Assembly (NCBI GenBank): GCA_946411565.1
Contig: CAMKEM010000001.1
Span: forward strand, 89,015-153,014
Reading direction: 5' to 3'
DNA length: 64,000 nt
From: an uncultured Prevotellaceae bacterium
GTDB lineage: Bacteria > Bacteroidota > Bacteroidia > Bacteroidales > Bacteroidaceae
Position 1 is the first letter of the stretch, and each line of letters opens with the position of its first letter. The position numbers and the translations under genes were made by a program. Positions 43,050-50,208 of this stretch are shown one piece after another. The notes under the pieces were generated by a model that had not been told where the DNA came from, did not search any database, and saw only the letters and a program-made list of their open reading frames with translations.

Positions 43050-44054
43050 TTATTTATTCACCTCCACAAACTTCTTCAGCGTAGCCAAAGCCTTACCGCT
43101 CTCAATGCTCTCCTTCGCCTTAGCGATGCACTCCTCAAGCGACATCTTACCAGCCTCAAGCGTCTGGATAGCGAACGCAGCATTAATGATTACGACATTC
43201 TTCTGCGACTCCGTTGCCGTGTTCTCAAGAACAGAATCGAATATCTTCATAGCCTCTTCCTTCGTTGTGCCACCGCAGATCTCCACAGGCTTAACAAGAG
43301 GCATCTTCACATCAACAGGAGAGAAAATCTTCTCATAGTTATTAGTCGTCACCTTGAAGTTACCAGTCAATGAAATCTCATCATATCCGTCGATAGAGTT
43401 CTCGATAGCATAGTCAACACCAAGCTTCTGATACACACTATTATACAGACGCATCTGGTCAAGGTTAGCCACGCCGAGCAACTGGCACTTTGGCTGACTT
43501 GGGTTCACGATAGGACCAAGCAGATTGAATACCGTTGGGAACTCCACAGCCTTACGGATAGGACCAACGAACTTCATAGCGCGAGCGAACAATGGTGCAT
43601 GCAGATAAACGATACCTGTCTCATTGATAGAGCGGTTGAGCTGATCAATATCGTTAGTAAACTTAACGCCGTGACCTTCAATCACATTACTTGCACCGCT
43701 AACCGATGTAGCAGCCACGTTACCATGCTTCGCAACCTTATATCCTGCGCCAGCCACCACGAAGCAAGCACAAGTAGAGATATTGAAGGTATTCTTCTGA
43801 TCACCGCCAGTACCCACGATGTCGATATAACGGTCAGCATCAAGAAGGGCAGGAACGCCCGTCTCAAGAATACCGTCACGGAAGCCGAGGAGCTCGTCCA
43901 CCGTAATACCACGCATCTGCAAGCAAGCCAGCAGCGCAGTTATCTGTGCATCGTTAATCTCCTGACGTGTGATAGCCAGAAGAATCTGTCTCATTTCCTC
44001 GCGCGAAAGCAACTCGTGCTCCAATACTCGCGCCAAAATTTCCTTCATTACCAT
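43050..44054 (-). CDS. trpD: Anthranilate phosphoribosyltransferase
   Basis: 334 residues (332 if the second Met at 44048 is used). The PRPP-binding DIVGTGGDQKNTFNISTC motif, KHGNVAATSVSGASNVIEGHG and the ARAMKFVGPIRKA substrate region are intact. First structural gene of the operon, downstream of leader peptide and attenuator. Confidence 0.95.
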   Translation of the reverse strand: MVMKEILARVLEHELLSREEMRQILLAITRQEINDAQITALLACLQMRGITVDELLGFRDGILETGVPALLDADRYIDIVGTGGDQKNTFNISTCACFVVAGAGYKVAKHGNVAATSVSGASNVIEGHGVKFTNDIDQLNRSINETGIVYLHAPLFARAMKFVGPIRKAVEFPTVFNLLGPIVNPSQPKCQLLGVANLDQMRLYNSVYQKLGVDYAIENSIDGYDEISLTGNFKVTTNNYEKIFSPVDVKMPLVKPVEICGGTTKEEAMKIFDSVLENTATESQKNVVIINAAFAIQTLEAGKMSLEECIAKAKESIESGKALATLKKFVEVNK

Positions 44055-44067
44055 GAGCTAATATCTA

Positions 44068-44107
44068 TTTTTAAATTTTCAATTTTCAATTGTCAATTTT
44101 CAATTTG
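44068..44107. repeat. Period-7 array (ATTTTCA) between attenuator and trpD
   Basis: attttca, attttca, attgtca, attttca, atttgag in register. Same type as in the RNA methyltransferase gene at 61056. Confidence 0.8.
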
Positions 44108-44112
44108 AGAAA

Positions 44113-44189
44113 CTCAAAAAGGGCCTGTCGCGTTTGCGACAGACCCTTAAGAATATCTCTTTATACTTGACGAGTACATATACGGTCTT
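44113..44189 (-). terminator. trp attenuator
   Basis: On the minus strand GGGTCTGTCGC pairs with GCGACAGGCCC (loop AAAC) and is followed by five U, giving a terminator at 44113-44148. Upstream strand 44174-44189 (AAGACCGTATATGTAC) can pair either with the leader-peptide codons (GTACATAT at 44233-44240, perfect 8 bp) or, through AGACC, with GGTCT in the terminator stem. This is the 1:2 / 2:3 / 3:4 logic of a ribosome-mediated attenuator. Confidence 0.85.
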
Positions 44190-44202
44190 AGCAACTCACG
44201 AC

Positions 44203-44256
44203 TTATTCAAATCTCGAGCTACGCCACCACCAATATGTACGAACGTTTTGTTTCAT
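44203..44256 (-). CDS. trpL: trp operon leader peptide
   Basis: A 17-codon frame, MKQNVRTYWWWRSSRFE, with three consecutive TGG codons placed just after the sequence that pairs with attenuator strand 2. Ribosome stalling on scarce Trp-tRNA would free strand 2 to block the terminator. The promoter -7 box ends 4 bases before the ATG, so the message may be nearly leaderless. Found by reading the region; too short for ordinary ORF calling. Confidence 0.9.
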   Translation of the reverse strand: MKQNVRTYWWWRSSRFE

Positions 44257-44260
44257 GCTG

Positions 44261-44291
44261 CAAAAGTACACATTTATTTTGAAAAAACAAA
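44261..44291 (-). promoter_or_regulatory. trp operon promoter
   Basis: Minus-strand TACTTTTG (44261-44268), 19-bp spacer, TTTG (44288-44291). Confidence 0.85.
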
Positions 44292-44358
44292 TTTTTTGGC
44301 ACTTTTTTTCGCCTTTTGCTTACATTTTTTCCACACAAAGCAAAAAAACATCGTGTTT

Positions 44359-44390
44359 TTTGGTTATTACGCTAATATTACGTATCTTTG
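44359..44390 (+). promoter_or_regulatory. Promoter of the ABC-F gene
   Basis: TTTG 44359-44362, 20-bp spacer, TATCTTTG 44383-44390. The 5' leader is about 240 nt. Confidence 0.8.
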
Positions 44391-44435
44391 CATTTCATTT
44401 CAACACATTATTAATAAATAAGAAATTTCGAAGTA

Positions 44436-44531
44436 GTTCCTACGAAGTTCCGTTGATCCAAGGAACCAAACTCGGTGAACCTCCGTTCTAGGTCCGTTCC
44501 ATAATGGGACTTTCACCGAGTTTGGTTCCTA
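44436..44531. repeat. 11-bp phased units and 19-bp inverted repeat in the ABC-F leader
   Basis: GTTCC/TCCG units at 44436, 44447, 44482 and 44493 keep multiples of 11. A perfect inverted pair AGGAACCAAACTCGGTGAA (44461-44479) and TTCACCGAGTTTGGTTCCT (44512-44530) flanks part of it, which could form a large hairpin in the mRNA leader. Confidence 0.85.
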
Positions 44532-44636
44532 GGTATTAGGGAATATAAGCGGAAGAACAACGGAGATTAGGCCTTTCCAATTACAGGACAAGCCTTGATC
44601 TCATGAATAAGTAAATTATAAAAAAATTAGATAAAA

Positions 44637-46589
44637 TTGATTTCAGTAGAAGGATTAACAGTGGAGTTTGGCGTGAAGCCATTGTTCCTTGACGCGAGTT
44701 TCGTGGTCAACGACCGTGACCGTATCGCCCTCGTGGGTAAGAACGGTGCAGGAAAATCCACTATGCTAAAGATATTGTGCGGTAAGCAGTTGCCTACTTC
44801 GGGCACAGTTGCCGTGCCTAACGACTACACCATCGGCTATCTGCCACAGGTGATGATTCTCCAGGATGACACTACCGTGCGCGAGGAAGCGAGAAAGGCT
44901 TTCGCAAAGATTACACAGCTCAAGGAGAAGATTGATGAACTGAACCGCCAGTTGGCTGAGCGCACCGACTATGAGTCGGAAGCGTATATGGCGCTTGTGG
45001 AGAAGTTCACTCAGGAGCATGAACGCTACATGATGATGGGCGGCGATAACTACGAGGCTGAGATTGAGCGTACGCTGACGGGTCTCGGTTTCCTCAGAAC
45101 TGACTTCGACCGCCCTACGAATGAGTTCTCAGGCGGTTGGCGAATGCGTATTGAGCTTGCGAAGATTCTGCTTCAGAAGCCTGATGTGCTCCTGCTCGAC
45201 GAGCCTACCAACCACCTCGACATCGAGTCAATACAATGGCTGGAACAGCAGTTGTCGCAGAGCTCCCGTGCCGTTGTGCTGGTGAGCCACGACCGCGCTT
45301 TCATCAATAACGTGACTAACCGCACGCTTGAGATCTCATGTGGAAAGGTTATCGACTATAAGGTGAAGTATGACGAGTATGTGAAGCTACGTGCCGAGCG
45401 CAGGGAGCAGCAGATTCGTGCCTACGAGAACCAGCAGAAGGAGATTGCCGACACGAAGGCATTCATAGAGCGTTTCCGCTATCAGGCTACGAAGGCGGTG
45501 CAGGTTCAGCAGAGGATTCGACAACTTGAGAAGATTGTGCCTATCGAGATTGACGAGGTTGATACTTCTTCGCTCCGACTAAAGTTCCCTCCTTGCCTTC
45601 GCTCGGGCGACTACCCAGTGATATGCGATCAGGTGGCTAAGAGCTACGGAGAGCATCAGGTATTCGCCAACGTGGATATGATGATTAAGCGTGGCGAGAA
45701 GGTAGCTTTCGTGGGTAAGAACGGCGAGGGTAAGTCAACGCTCGTGAAGTGCATCATGGGCGAGATTGACTATCAAGGCACGCTTAAAGTGGGACATAAC
45801 ACGCAGATTGGCTACTTCGCCCAGAATCAGGCTCAGTTGCTCGACGAGAACCTCACGGTGTTTGAGACTATCGACAACGTGGCGAAGGGTGAGATTCGAC
45901 TGAAGATTAAGGATATTCTCGGTGCGTTCATGTTCGGTGGCGAGGCTTCCGATAAATACGTCAAGGTGCTTTCGGGCGGTGAACGCTCTCGCCTGGCTAT
46001 GATTCGCCTATTGCTTGAGCCTGTGAACTTCCTCATCCTCGACGAGCCGACGAACCACCTCGACATGCAGTCGAAGGATGTGCTGAAGGAGGCTATCCGC
46101 GCTTTTGACGGTACGGCTATCATCGTGAGTCATGACCGTGACTTCCTCGACGGACTTGTGGATAAGGTGTATGAGTTCGGTGGCGGTAAGGTTCGTGAGC
46201 ATCTGGGCGGCATTTATGAGTATCTGAGGTTCCATAATGCGGAGACGATTGAGGAGGCGACGACGAGCCAGACGGCCTCTCCCCCCGCCCTCCCCCGTAG
46301 GGAGGGAGCCGGAGAGCGAACGGAAGCCGCACAAGAGGGTCAGAGCAATGCCCTTTCATACGCTGAGCGTAAGGAGCAGCAGAAGAAGATAAATAAGATT
46401 CAGAAGCAGATTAAGGCGTGCGAGGAGAAGATTGCGACGCTTGAGGCAAGGCTCGATGAGCTGGGCAAGAAACTGGAAGACCCTGCCAATGCCTCGGATA
46501 TGAAGCTCGTGAATCAATATACTGAGACGCAGGAGGCTCTGGACAAGGAAATGGAGACTTGGGAGAAGCTGAGTATGAAATTGGAATAG
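44637..46589 (+). CDS. ABC-F family ATPase
   Basis: A 650-residue soluble protein with two ABC domains: Walker A GKNGAGKST and GKNGEGKST, signatures FSGGWRMRIELA and LSGGERSRLAMI, Walker B LLLDEPTNHLDIES and LILDEPTNHLDMQS, with the ~80-residue P-site-type linker between them. A C-terminal coiled coil follows (YAERKEQQKKINKIQKQIKACEEKIATLEARLDELGKKL). ABC-F proteins act on the ribosome in translation or antibiotic protection. The start is read as TTG 44637 (MISVEGLTVEFG). Residues ~546-562 (TASPPALPRREGAGERT) are a family E repeat read in frame between ABC2 and the coiled coil. Confidence 0.93.
   Translation: MISVEGLTVEFGVKPLFLDASFVVNDRDRIALVGKNGAGKSTMLKILCGKQLPTSGTVAVPNDYTIGYLPQVMILQDDTTVREEARKAFAKITQLKEKIDELNRQLAERTDYESEAYMALVEKFTQEHERYMMMGGDNYEAEIERTLTGLGFLRTDFDRPTNEFSGGWRMRIELAKILLQKPDVLLLDEPTNHLDIESIQWLEQQLSQSSRAVVLVSHDRAFINNVTNRTLEISCGKVIDYKVKYDEYVKLRAERREQQIRAYENQQKEIADTKAFIERFRYQATKAVQVQQRIRQLEKIVPIEIDEVDTSSLRLKFPPCLRSGDYPVICDQVAKSYGEHQVFANVDMMIKRGEKVAFVGKNGEGKSTLVKCIMGEIDYQGTLKVGHNTQIGYFAQNQAQLLDENLTVFETIDNVAKGEIRLKIKDILGAFMFGGEASDKYVKVLSGGERSRLAMIRLLLEPVNFLILDEPTNHLDMQSKDVLKEAIRAFDGTAIIVSHDRDFLDGLVDKVYEFGGGKVREHLGGIYEYLRFHNAETIEEATTSQTASPPALPRREGAGERTEAAQEGQSNALSYAERKEQQKKINKIQKQIKACEEKIATLEARLDELGKKLEDPANASDMKLVNQYTETQEALDKEMETWEKLSMKLE
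46274..46320. repeat. Family E half-element inside the ABC-F gene
   Basis: GGCCTCTCCCCCCGCCCTCC, CCGTAGGGAGGGAGCCGGAG, AGCG; nearly identical to 16097-16142. Confidence 0.92.
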
Positions 46590-46852
46590 CGGCCCCTCAA
46601 CAGTAGCCCCTCAACAGCGGCCCCTCACCTGCCCTGCGGGCACCCTCTCCCCAAGGGGCGAGGGGGAAGTTAGTAATGAAACCGTAAGGGGCATGGACAA
46701 TAACAAAAGACAAATTTAGCAAAATACAAACAACATGCTTAGAATATTCAGAAAGAAAGATATTTCAAAAAGTAATTCCCAGAGCGGAAAAATGGTAACT
46801 CTAACCTCGCCCCTTGGGGAGAGGATGCCCGCAGGGCAGGTGAGGGGCCGCC
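46590..46852. repeat. Family B pair (B7) with amplified end
   Basis: The left arm 46618-46671 is preceded by two extra partial copies of GCGGCCCCTCAACA (14-bp tandem, 46590-46617). The right arm 46804-46852 lies inside the following gene. The interior of ~130 bp is the longest in the family. Confidence 0.9.
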
Positions 46853-48930
46853 GTTTGAACCGCTGTATGGGTGCAGTTTTTACTATGGCTTTACTATCTA
46901 TGCCTTTGGCAACAATGGCACAGCACAAGGTGCTGGGTGCCGGAATAAAGGCTGAGAATATGGATCTCAGCGTGAAACCGGGTGATGACTTCTACAAATA
47001 CGCTTGTGGCGGTTGGATGAAGAACAACCCGCTGCCTGCCGCTTACTCTCGCTATGGAAGCTTCGACAAACTGAGCGAGGACAACAGCAAGCGCATCAAT
47101 TCTATCCTTACCGAACTCTCTCAGAAGAAGAGCGAGAACGGAAGTCTGGAGCAGAAGATTGGCGACCTCTATAACATCGCTATGGACTCTGTTCGCCGTA
47201 ACAAGGATGGCGTGGCTCCTGTGATGCCTTTCATCAAGCAGCTTGAGGATGCAAAGAACATTGACGAGCTGATGAAGTTCGTGTATGACCAGTGCCAGTA
47301 TGACGCTGACTTCTTCGCTGGCTTCGGTTTCGGTGCTGACGAGAAGGACTCAAAGAACAATATCTTCCAGATTTATCAGGGCGGCCTTTCACTCGGACAG
47401 CGTGAATACTACGTGAACAAGGATTCTGCAAACCTTGCACTCATGGAGGCTTATCGCAAGCACATGGTTAATATGTTCAAGCTCTTCGGCTTTGCGGAAG
47501 AGACTGCCAAGCAGCGCATGGAGCGTGTGCTGAAACTTGAGACACGCATTGCCGAGTTCTCACTCTCACGCACAGAGCTTCGCGATGTGGAGAAGAACTA
47601 TAACAAGATGTCGTTCTATGAGTTCAAGGCTAAGTACCCTTACTTCCCTCTCGACGAACTTCTTGCTGCAAGTGGCATTGACAAGAAATACGTGGAGAAG
47701 CTTGTGCTCGGTCAGCCAAAGTATATGGAGGGCTTGAATGAGCTTATCAGAAACATGAACTCTGAGGATCTGCGTGCAAAACTTGAATGGGACTTCATTC
47801 AAGGCTCTACTTCATTGCTCAGCGATGCCGTTGCTGAGGAATCATTCGATTTCTTCGGCCGTGTGAAGAGCGGTCGTCAAGAGGACTACCCACGCTGGCG
47901 TAAGGCAACATCACTCGTGCAGAATATTCTCGGTCAGCCTCTCGGCAAGATCTATTGCGAGCGTTATTTCCCAGCTTCAAGCAAGGAGAGAATGATGCAG
48001 CTTGTGAAGAACCTTCAGATTGCTCTCGGTGAGCGCATCGACGCACAGGCATGGATGACTACTGCAACAAAGAAGGTGGCTCATGAGAAATTGGATGCCT
48101 TCTATGTAAAAATTGGATATCCTGACAAGTGGAAGGATTATTCTGGTCTTACAATAGACCCAAGCAAGTCGCTTTTCGAGAACATCCTTGCATATTCAAA
48201 GTTCCGTCATAAGCAGTATCTTGACGAGAAGATGGGTAAGCCAGTGGATCGTGACGAGTGGCACATGACTCCTCAGACGGTGAACGCTTACTATAACCCA
48301 ACGACAAACGAGATTTGTTTCCCTGCCGGAATACTTCAGTACCCATTCTTCGACCCAGAGGCTGACGATGCCTTCAACTATGGTGCTATCGGCGTGGTTA
48401 TCGGTCATGAGATGACTCACGGCTTTGACGACCAGGGCTCACACTTCGACAAGGACGGCAACATGTCGGACTGGTGGACGAAGGAGGATGTGGAGAACTT
48501 CAAGAAGCTCGGTGATTTCTATGCTGAGTTCTTCTCAACAATCGAGGTTCTTCCTGGATTGAAGGCAAACGGCCGTATGACTCTCGGTGAGAACCTTGCT
48601 GACCACGGCGGTCTTGAGGTGGCTTATCAGGCATTCAAGAATGCGGAGAAGCAGAACGCAAAGGCAGACGTGAAGGTGGCTAAGGAGAACTCAGGCGAGA
48701 AACTCGGTCTGACTGCCGATCAGCGTTTCTTCTGTGCTTATGCTGGCGTATGGGGACAGAATATTACAGAAAAGGAGATTCGCAACCGTCTTCTCAACGA
48801 TGTTCACTCACAGGGTGAATGGCGTGTGAAAGGTGCGCTTCCACATATCAACGCATGGTATGATGCGTTTAACATCAAGCCGGGCGACAAGCTCTATCTG
48901 GAGCCAGAGAAGAGGTTGAAGCTGTGGTAA
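46735..48930 (+). CDS. M13 family zinc metallopeptidase (PepO/neprilysin-like)
   Basis: 731 residues as read, endopeptidase of the M13 family. Zinc site HEMTH (first His 558) in VIGHEMTHGFDDQG, third ligand Glu in GENLADHGG, NAYYNP substrate motif, and the final LYLEPEKRLKLW are intact. A Sec signal peptide, GAVFTMALLSMPLATMAQ, begins only after residue 44, because the ATG at 46735 is followed by repeat-encoded residues ~24-40 (SPLGERMPAGQVRGRR). The original start is probably ATG 46867; use of 46735 would give an unusually long n-region. Periplasmic or lumenal peptidase. Confidence 0.92.
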   Translation: MLRIFRKKDISKSNSQSGKMVTLTSPLGERMPAGQVRGRRLNRCMGAVFTMALLSMPLATMAQHKVLGAGIKAENMDLSVKPGDDFYKYACGGWMKNNPLPAAYSRYGSFDKLSEDNSKRINSILTELSQKKSENGSLEQKIGDLYNIAMDSVRRNKDGVAPVMPFIKQLEDAKNIDELMKFVYDQCQYDADFFAGFGFGADEKDSKNNIFQIYQGGLSLGQREYYVNKDSANLALMEAYRKHMVNMFKLFGFAEETAKQRMERVLKLETRIAEFSLSRTELRDVEKNYNKMSFYEFKAKYPYFPLDELLAASGIDKKYVEKLVLGQPKYMEGLNELIRNMNSEDLRAKLEWDFIQGSTSLLSDAVAEESFDFFGRVKSGRQEDYPRWRKATSLVQNILGQPLGKIYCERYFPASSKERMMQLVKNLQIALGERIDAQAWMTTATKKVAHEKLDAFYVKIGYPDKWKDYSGLTIDPSKSLFENILAYSKFRHKQYLDEKMGKPVDRDEWHMTPQTVNAYYNPTTNEICFPAGILQYPFFDPEADDAFNYGAIGVVIGHEMTHGFDDQGSHFDKDGNMSDWWTKEDVENFKKLGDFYAEFFSTIEVLPGLKANGRMTLGENLADHGGLEVAYQAFKNAEKQNAKADVKVAKENSGEKLGLTADQRFFCAYAGVWGQNITEKEIRNRLLNDVHSQGEWRVKGALPHINAWYDAFNIKPGDKLYLEPEKRLKLW

Positions 48931-48947
48931 ACAACAGCTCCCTCCAT

Positions 48948-49097
48948 AGCCCCTCACCCGTCACTACGTGACACCCTCTCCCCAAGGGGCGAGGGAAAAG
49001 TTACACTTGAACGCTATGGAAGGAGCCAATGATTAAAAATACTAACATCCTCCTCGCCCCTTGGGGAGAGGATACCCGCAGGGCAGGTGAGGGGCCG
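48948..49097. repeat. Family B pair (B8), complete ~150-bp unit
   Basis: Left arm, then interior AAAAGTTACACTTGAACGCT ATGGAAGGAG and ATGATTAAAAATACTAACAT, then right arm. The same interior recurs in B9 (50060-50208), so the whole unit is the mobile or duplicated entity. Confidence 0.93.
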
Positions 49098-49142
49098 TGG
49101 GGCGCGTGGGTGTTTCGTTTCGTTTTTTTATTATGCCATTAA
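49029..49142 (+). other. 37-codon leader-like ORF overlapping the metA start
   Basis: ATG 49029 in the interior of B8, behind AAGGAG, opens MIKNTNILLAPWGEDTRRAG and runs to TAA 49140-49142, 10 bases past the metA ATG in another frame. The equivalent ATG in B9 is the start of the U32 gene. It may be translated and coupled to metA, or be chance. Confidence 0.35.
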
Positions 49143-50053
49143 GATTACCCGACAAACTTCCTGCAATAGATATACTCAAAGGTGAGAATATCTTCGTTAT
49201 TGATGAAACCAGAGGACATTCGCAAGATATTCGTCCTCTGCGAATCGTCATACTCAATCTCATGCCTATCAAGGTAACGACAGAGACTGACCTTATCCGT
49301 CTGTTGTCTAACACCCCTCTTCAGATTGACATCACGTTCATGAAACTGAAGAGCCACACATCAAAGAACACCCCGATAGAGCACATGATGATGTTTTACC
49401 GCGATTTCGACGAAATAAAGGACGAGAAATACGACGGTATGATCATTACTGGTGCACCTGTTGAGAACATGGAGTTCGAGGAAGTGAACTACTGGGACGA
49501 GATTACGAAGATATTCGACTGGAGTCGCACGCACGTTACATCAACGATGTATATCTGCTGGGCGGCTCAGGCAGGTCTGTATCATCACTACGGAATACAG
49601 AAACATCTGCTCCCGAAGAAGATGTTCGGCATCTTCCGTCAGCATTGCGTGCGTAAGGAGAGATACCCTATCTTCCGTGGTTTTGACGATACCTTTGCTA
49701 TGCCACACTCACGCCATACCGAGGTGTATCGTGAGGACATCATCGCATCACCTGACGTGACTCTCATTGCCGAGTCTCCAGAATCAGGTGTTAGTATGGC
49801 TATGGCTCGTCGTGGTCGTGAGTTCTTCATCACAGGTCACATGGAGTATAATCCAGAGACTCTTCATAATGAGTATATGCGTGATAAGGATAAGCGTGAC
49901 GATGTGGAGATGCCAAAGAACTACTACAAGGACAACAACCCTAAGAAGGGGCCAATGGTTACCTGGCGTGCTCATGCCAATCTCCTCTTCCAGAACTGGA
50001 TAAACTATTACGTATATCAGAAGACACCGTTTGATATTAGGAAGATTAAATAA
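49133..50053 (+). CDS. metA: Homoserine O-acetyltransferase (MetA type)
   Basis: 306 residues, MetA family, first committed step of methionine synthesis. Catalytic Cys142 in MYICWAAQAG, His236 and Glu238 in FITGHMEYN. The acyl-donor position 111 is Glu (TGAPVENMEF), as in the Bacillus MetA that uses acetyl-CoA; the E. coli succinyl enzyme has Gly. Start at ATG 49133 (MPLRLPDKLPAIDILKGENIF) fits the family. The upstream in-frame GRVGVSFRFF extension derives from the repeat edge and is rejected. Confidence 0.95.
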   Translation: MPLRLPDKLPAIDILKGENIFVIDETRGHSQDIRPLRIVILNLMPIKVTTETDLIRLLSNTPLQIDITFMKLKSHTSKNTPIEHMMMFYRDFDEIKDEKYDGMIITGAPVENMEFEEVNYWDEITKIFDWSRTHVTSTMYICWAAQAGLYHHYGIQKHLLPKKMFGIFRQHCVRKERYPIFRGFDDTFAMPHSRHTEVYREDIIASPDVTLIAESPESGVSMAMARRGREFFITGHMEYNPETLHNEYMRDKDKRDDVEMPKNYYKDNNPKKGPMVTWRAHANLLFQNWINYYVYQKTPFDIRKIK

Positions 50054-50059
50054 AAGAGC

Positions 50060-50208
50060 AGCCCCTCACCCGTCACTACGTGACACCCTCTCCCCAAGGG
50101 GCGAGGGAAAAGTTACACTTGAACGCTATGAAAGGAGTATATGATTAAAAATACTAACATCCCCCTCGCCCCTTGGGGAGAGGATGCCCGCAGGGCAGGT
50201 GAGGGGCC
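50060..50208. repeat. Family B pair (B9) supplying the U32 start
   Basis: Near-identical to B8 across arms and interior. The interior ATG (50141), 3 bases after AAGGAG, and the right arm are read in frame into the following gene. Confidence 0.93.

Noticed and set aside
49097..49132. Longer metA beginning MGRVGVSFRFF
   Set aside because: The MetA family starts at MPLRLPDKLP, and with that start residues 111 and 142 take their family numbering exactly.
48948..50208. Composite transposon bounded by B8 and B9
   Set aside because: The two units bound metA in direct orientation, but no transposase or target duplication is seen, and similar units lie at unrelated positions.
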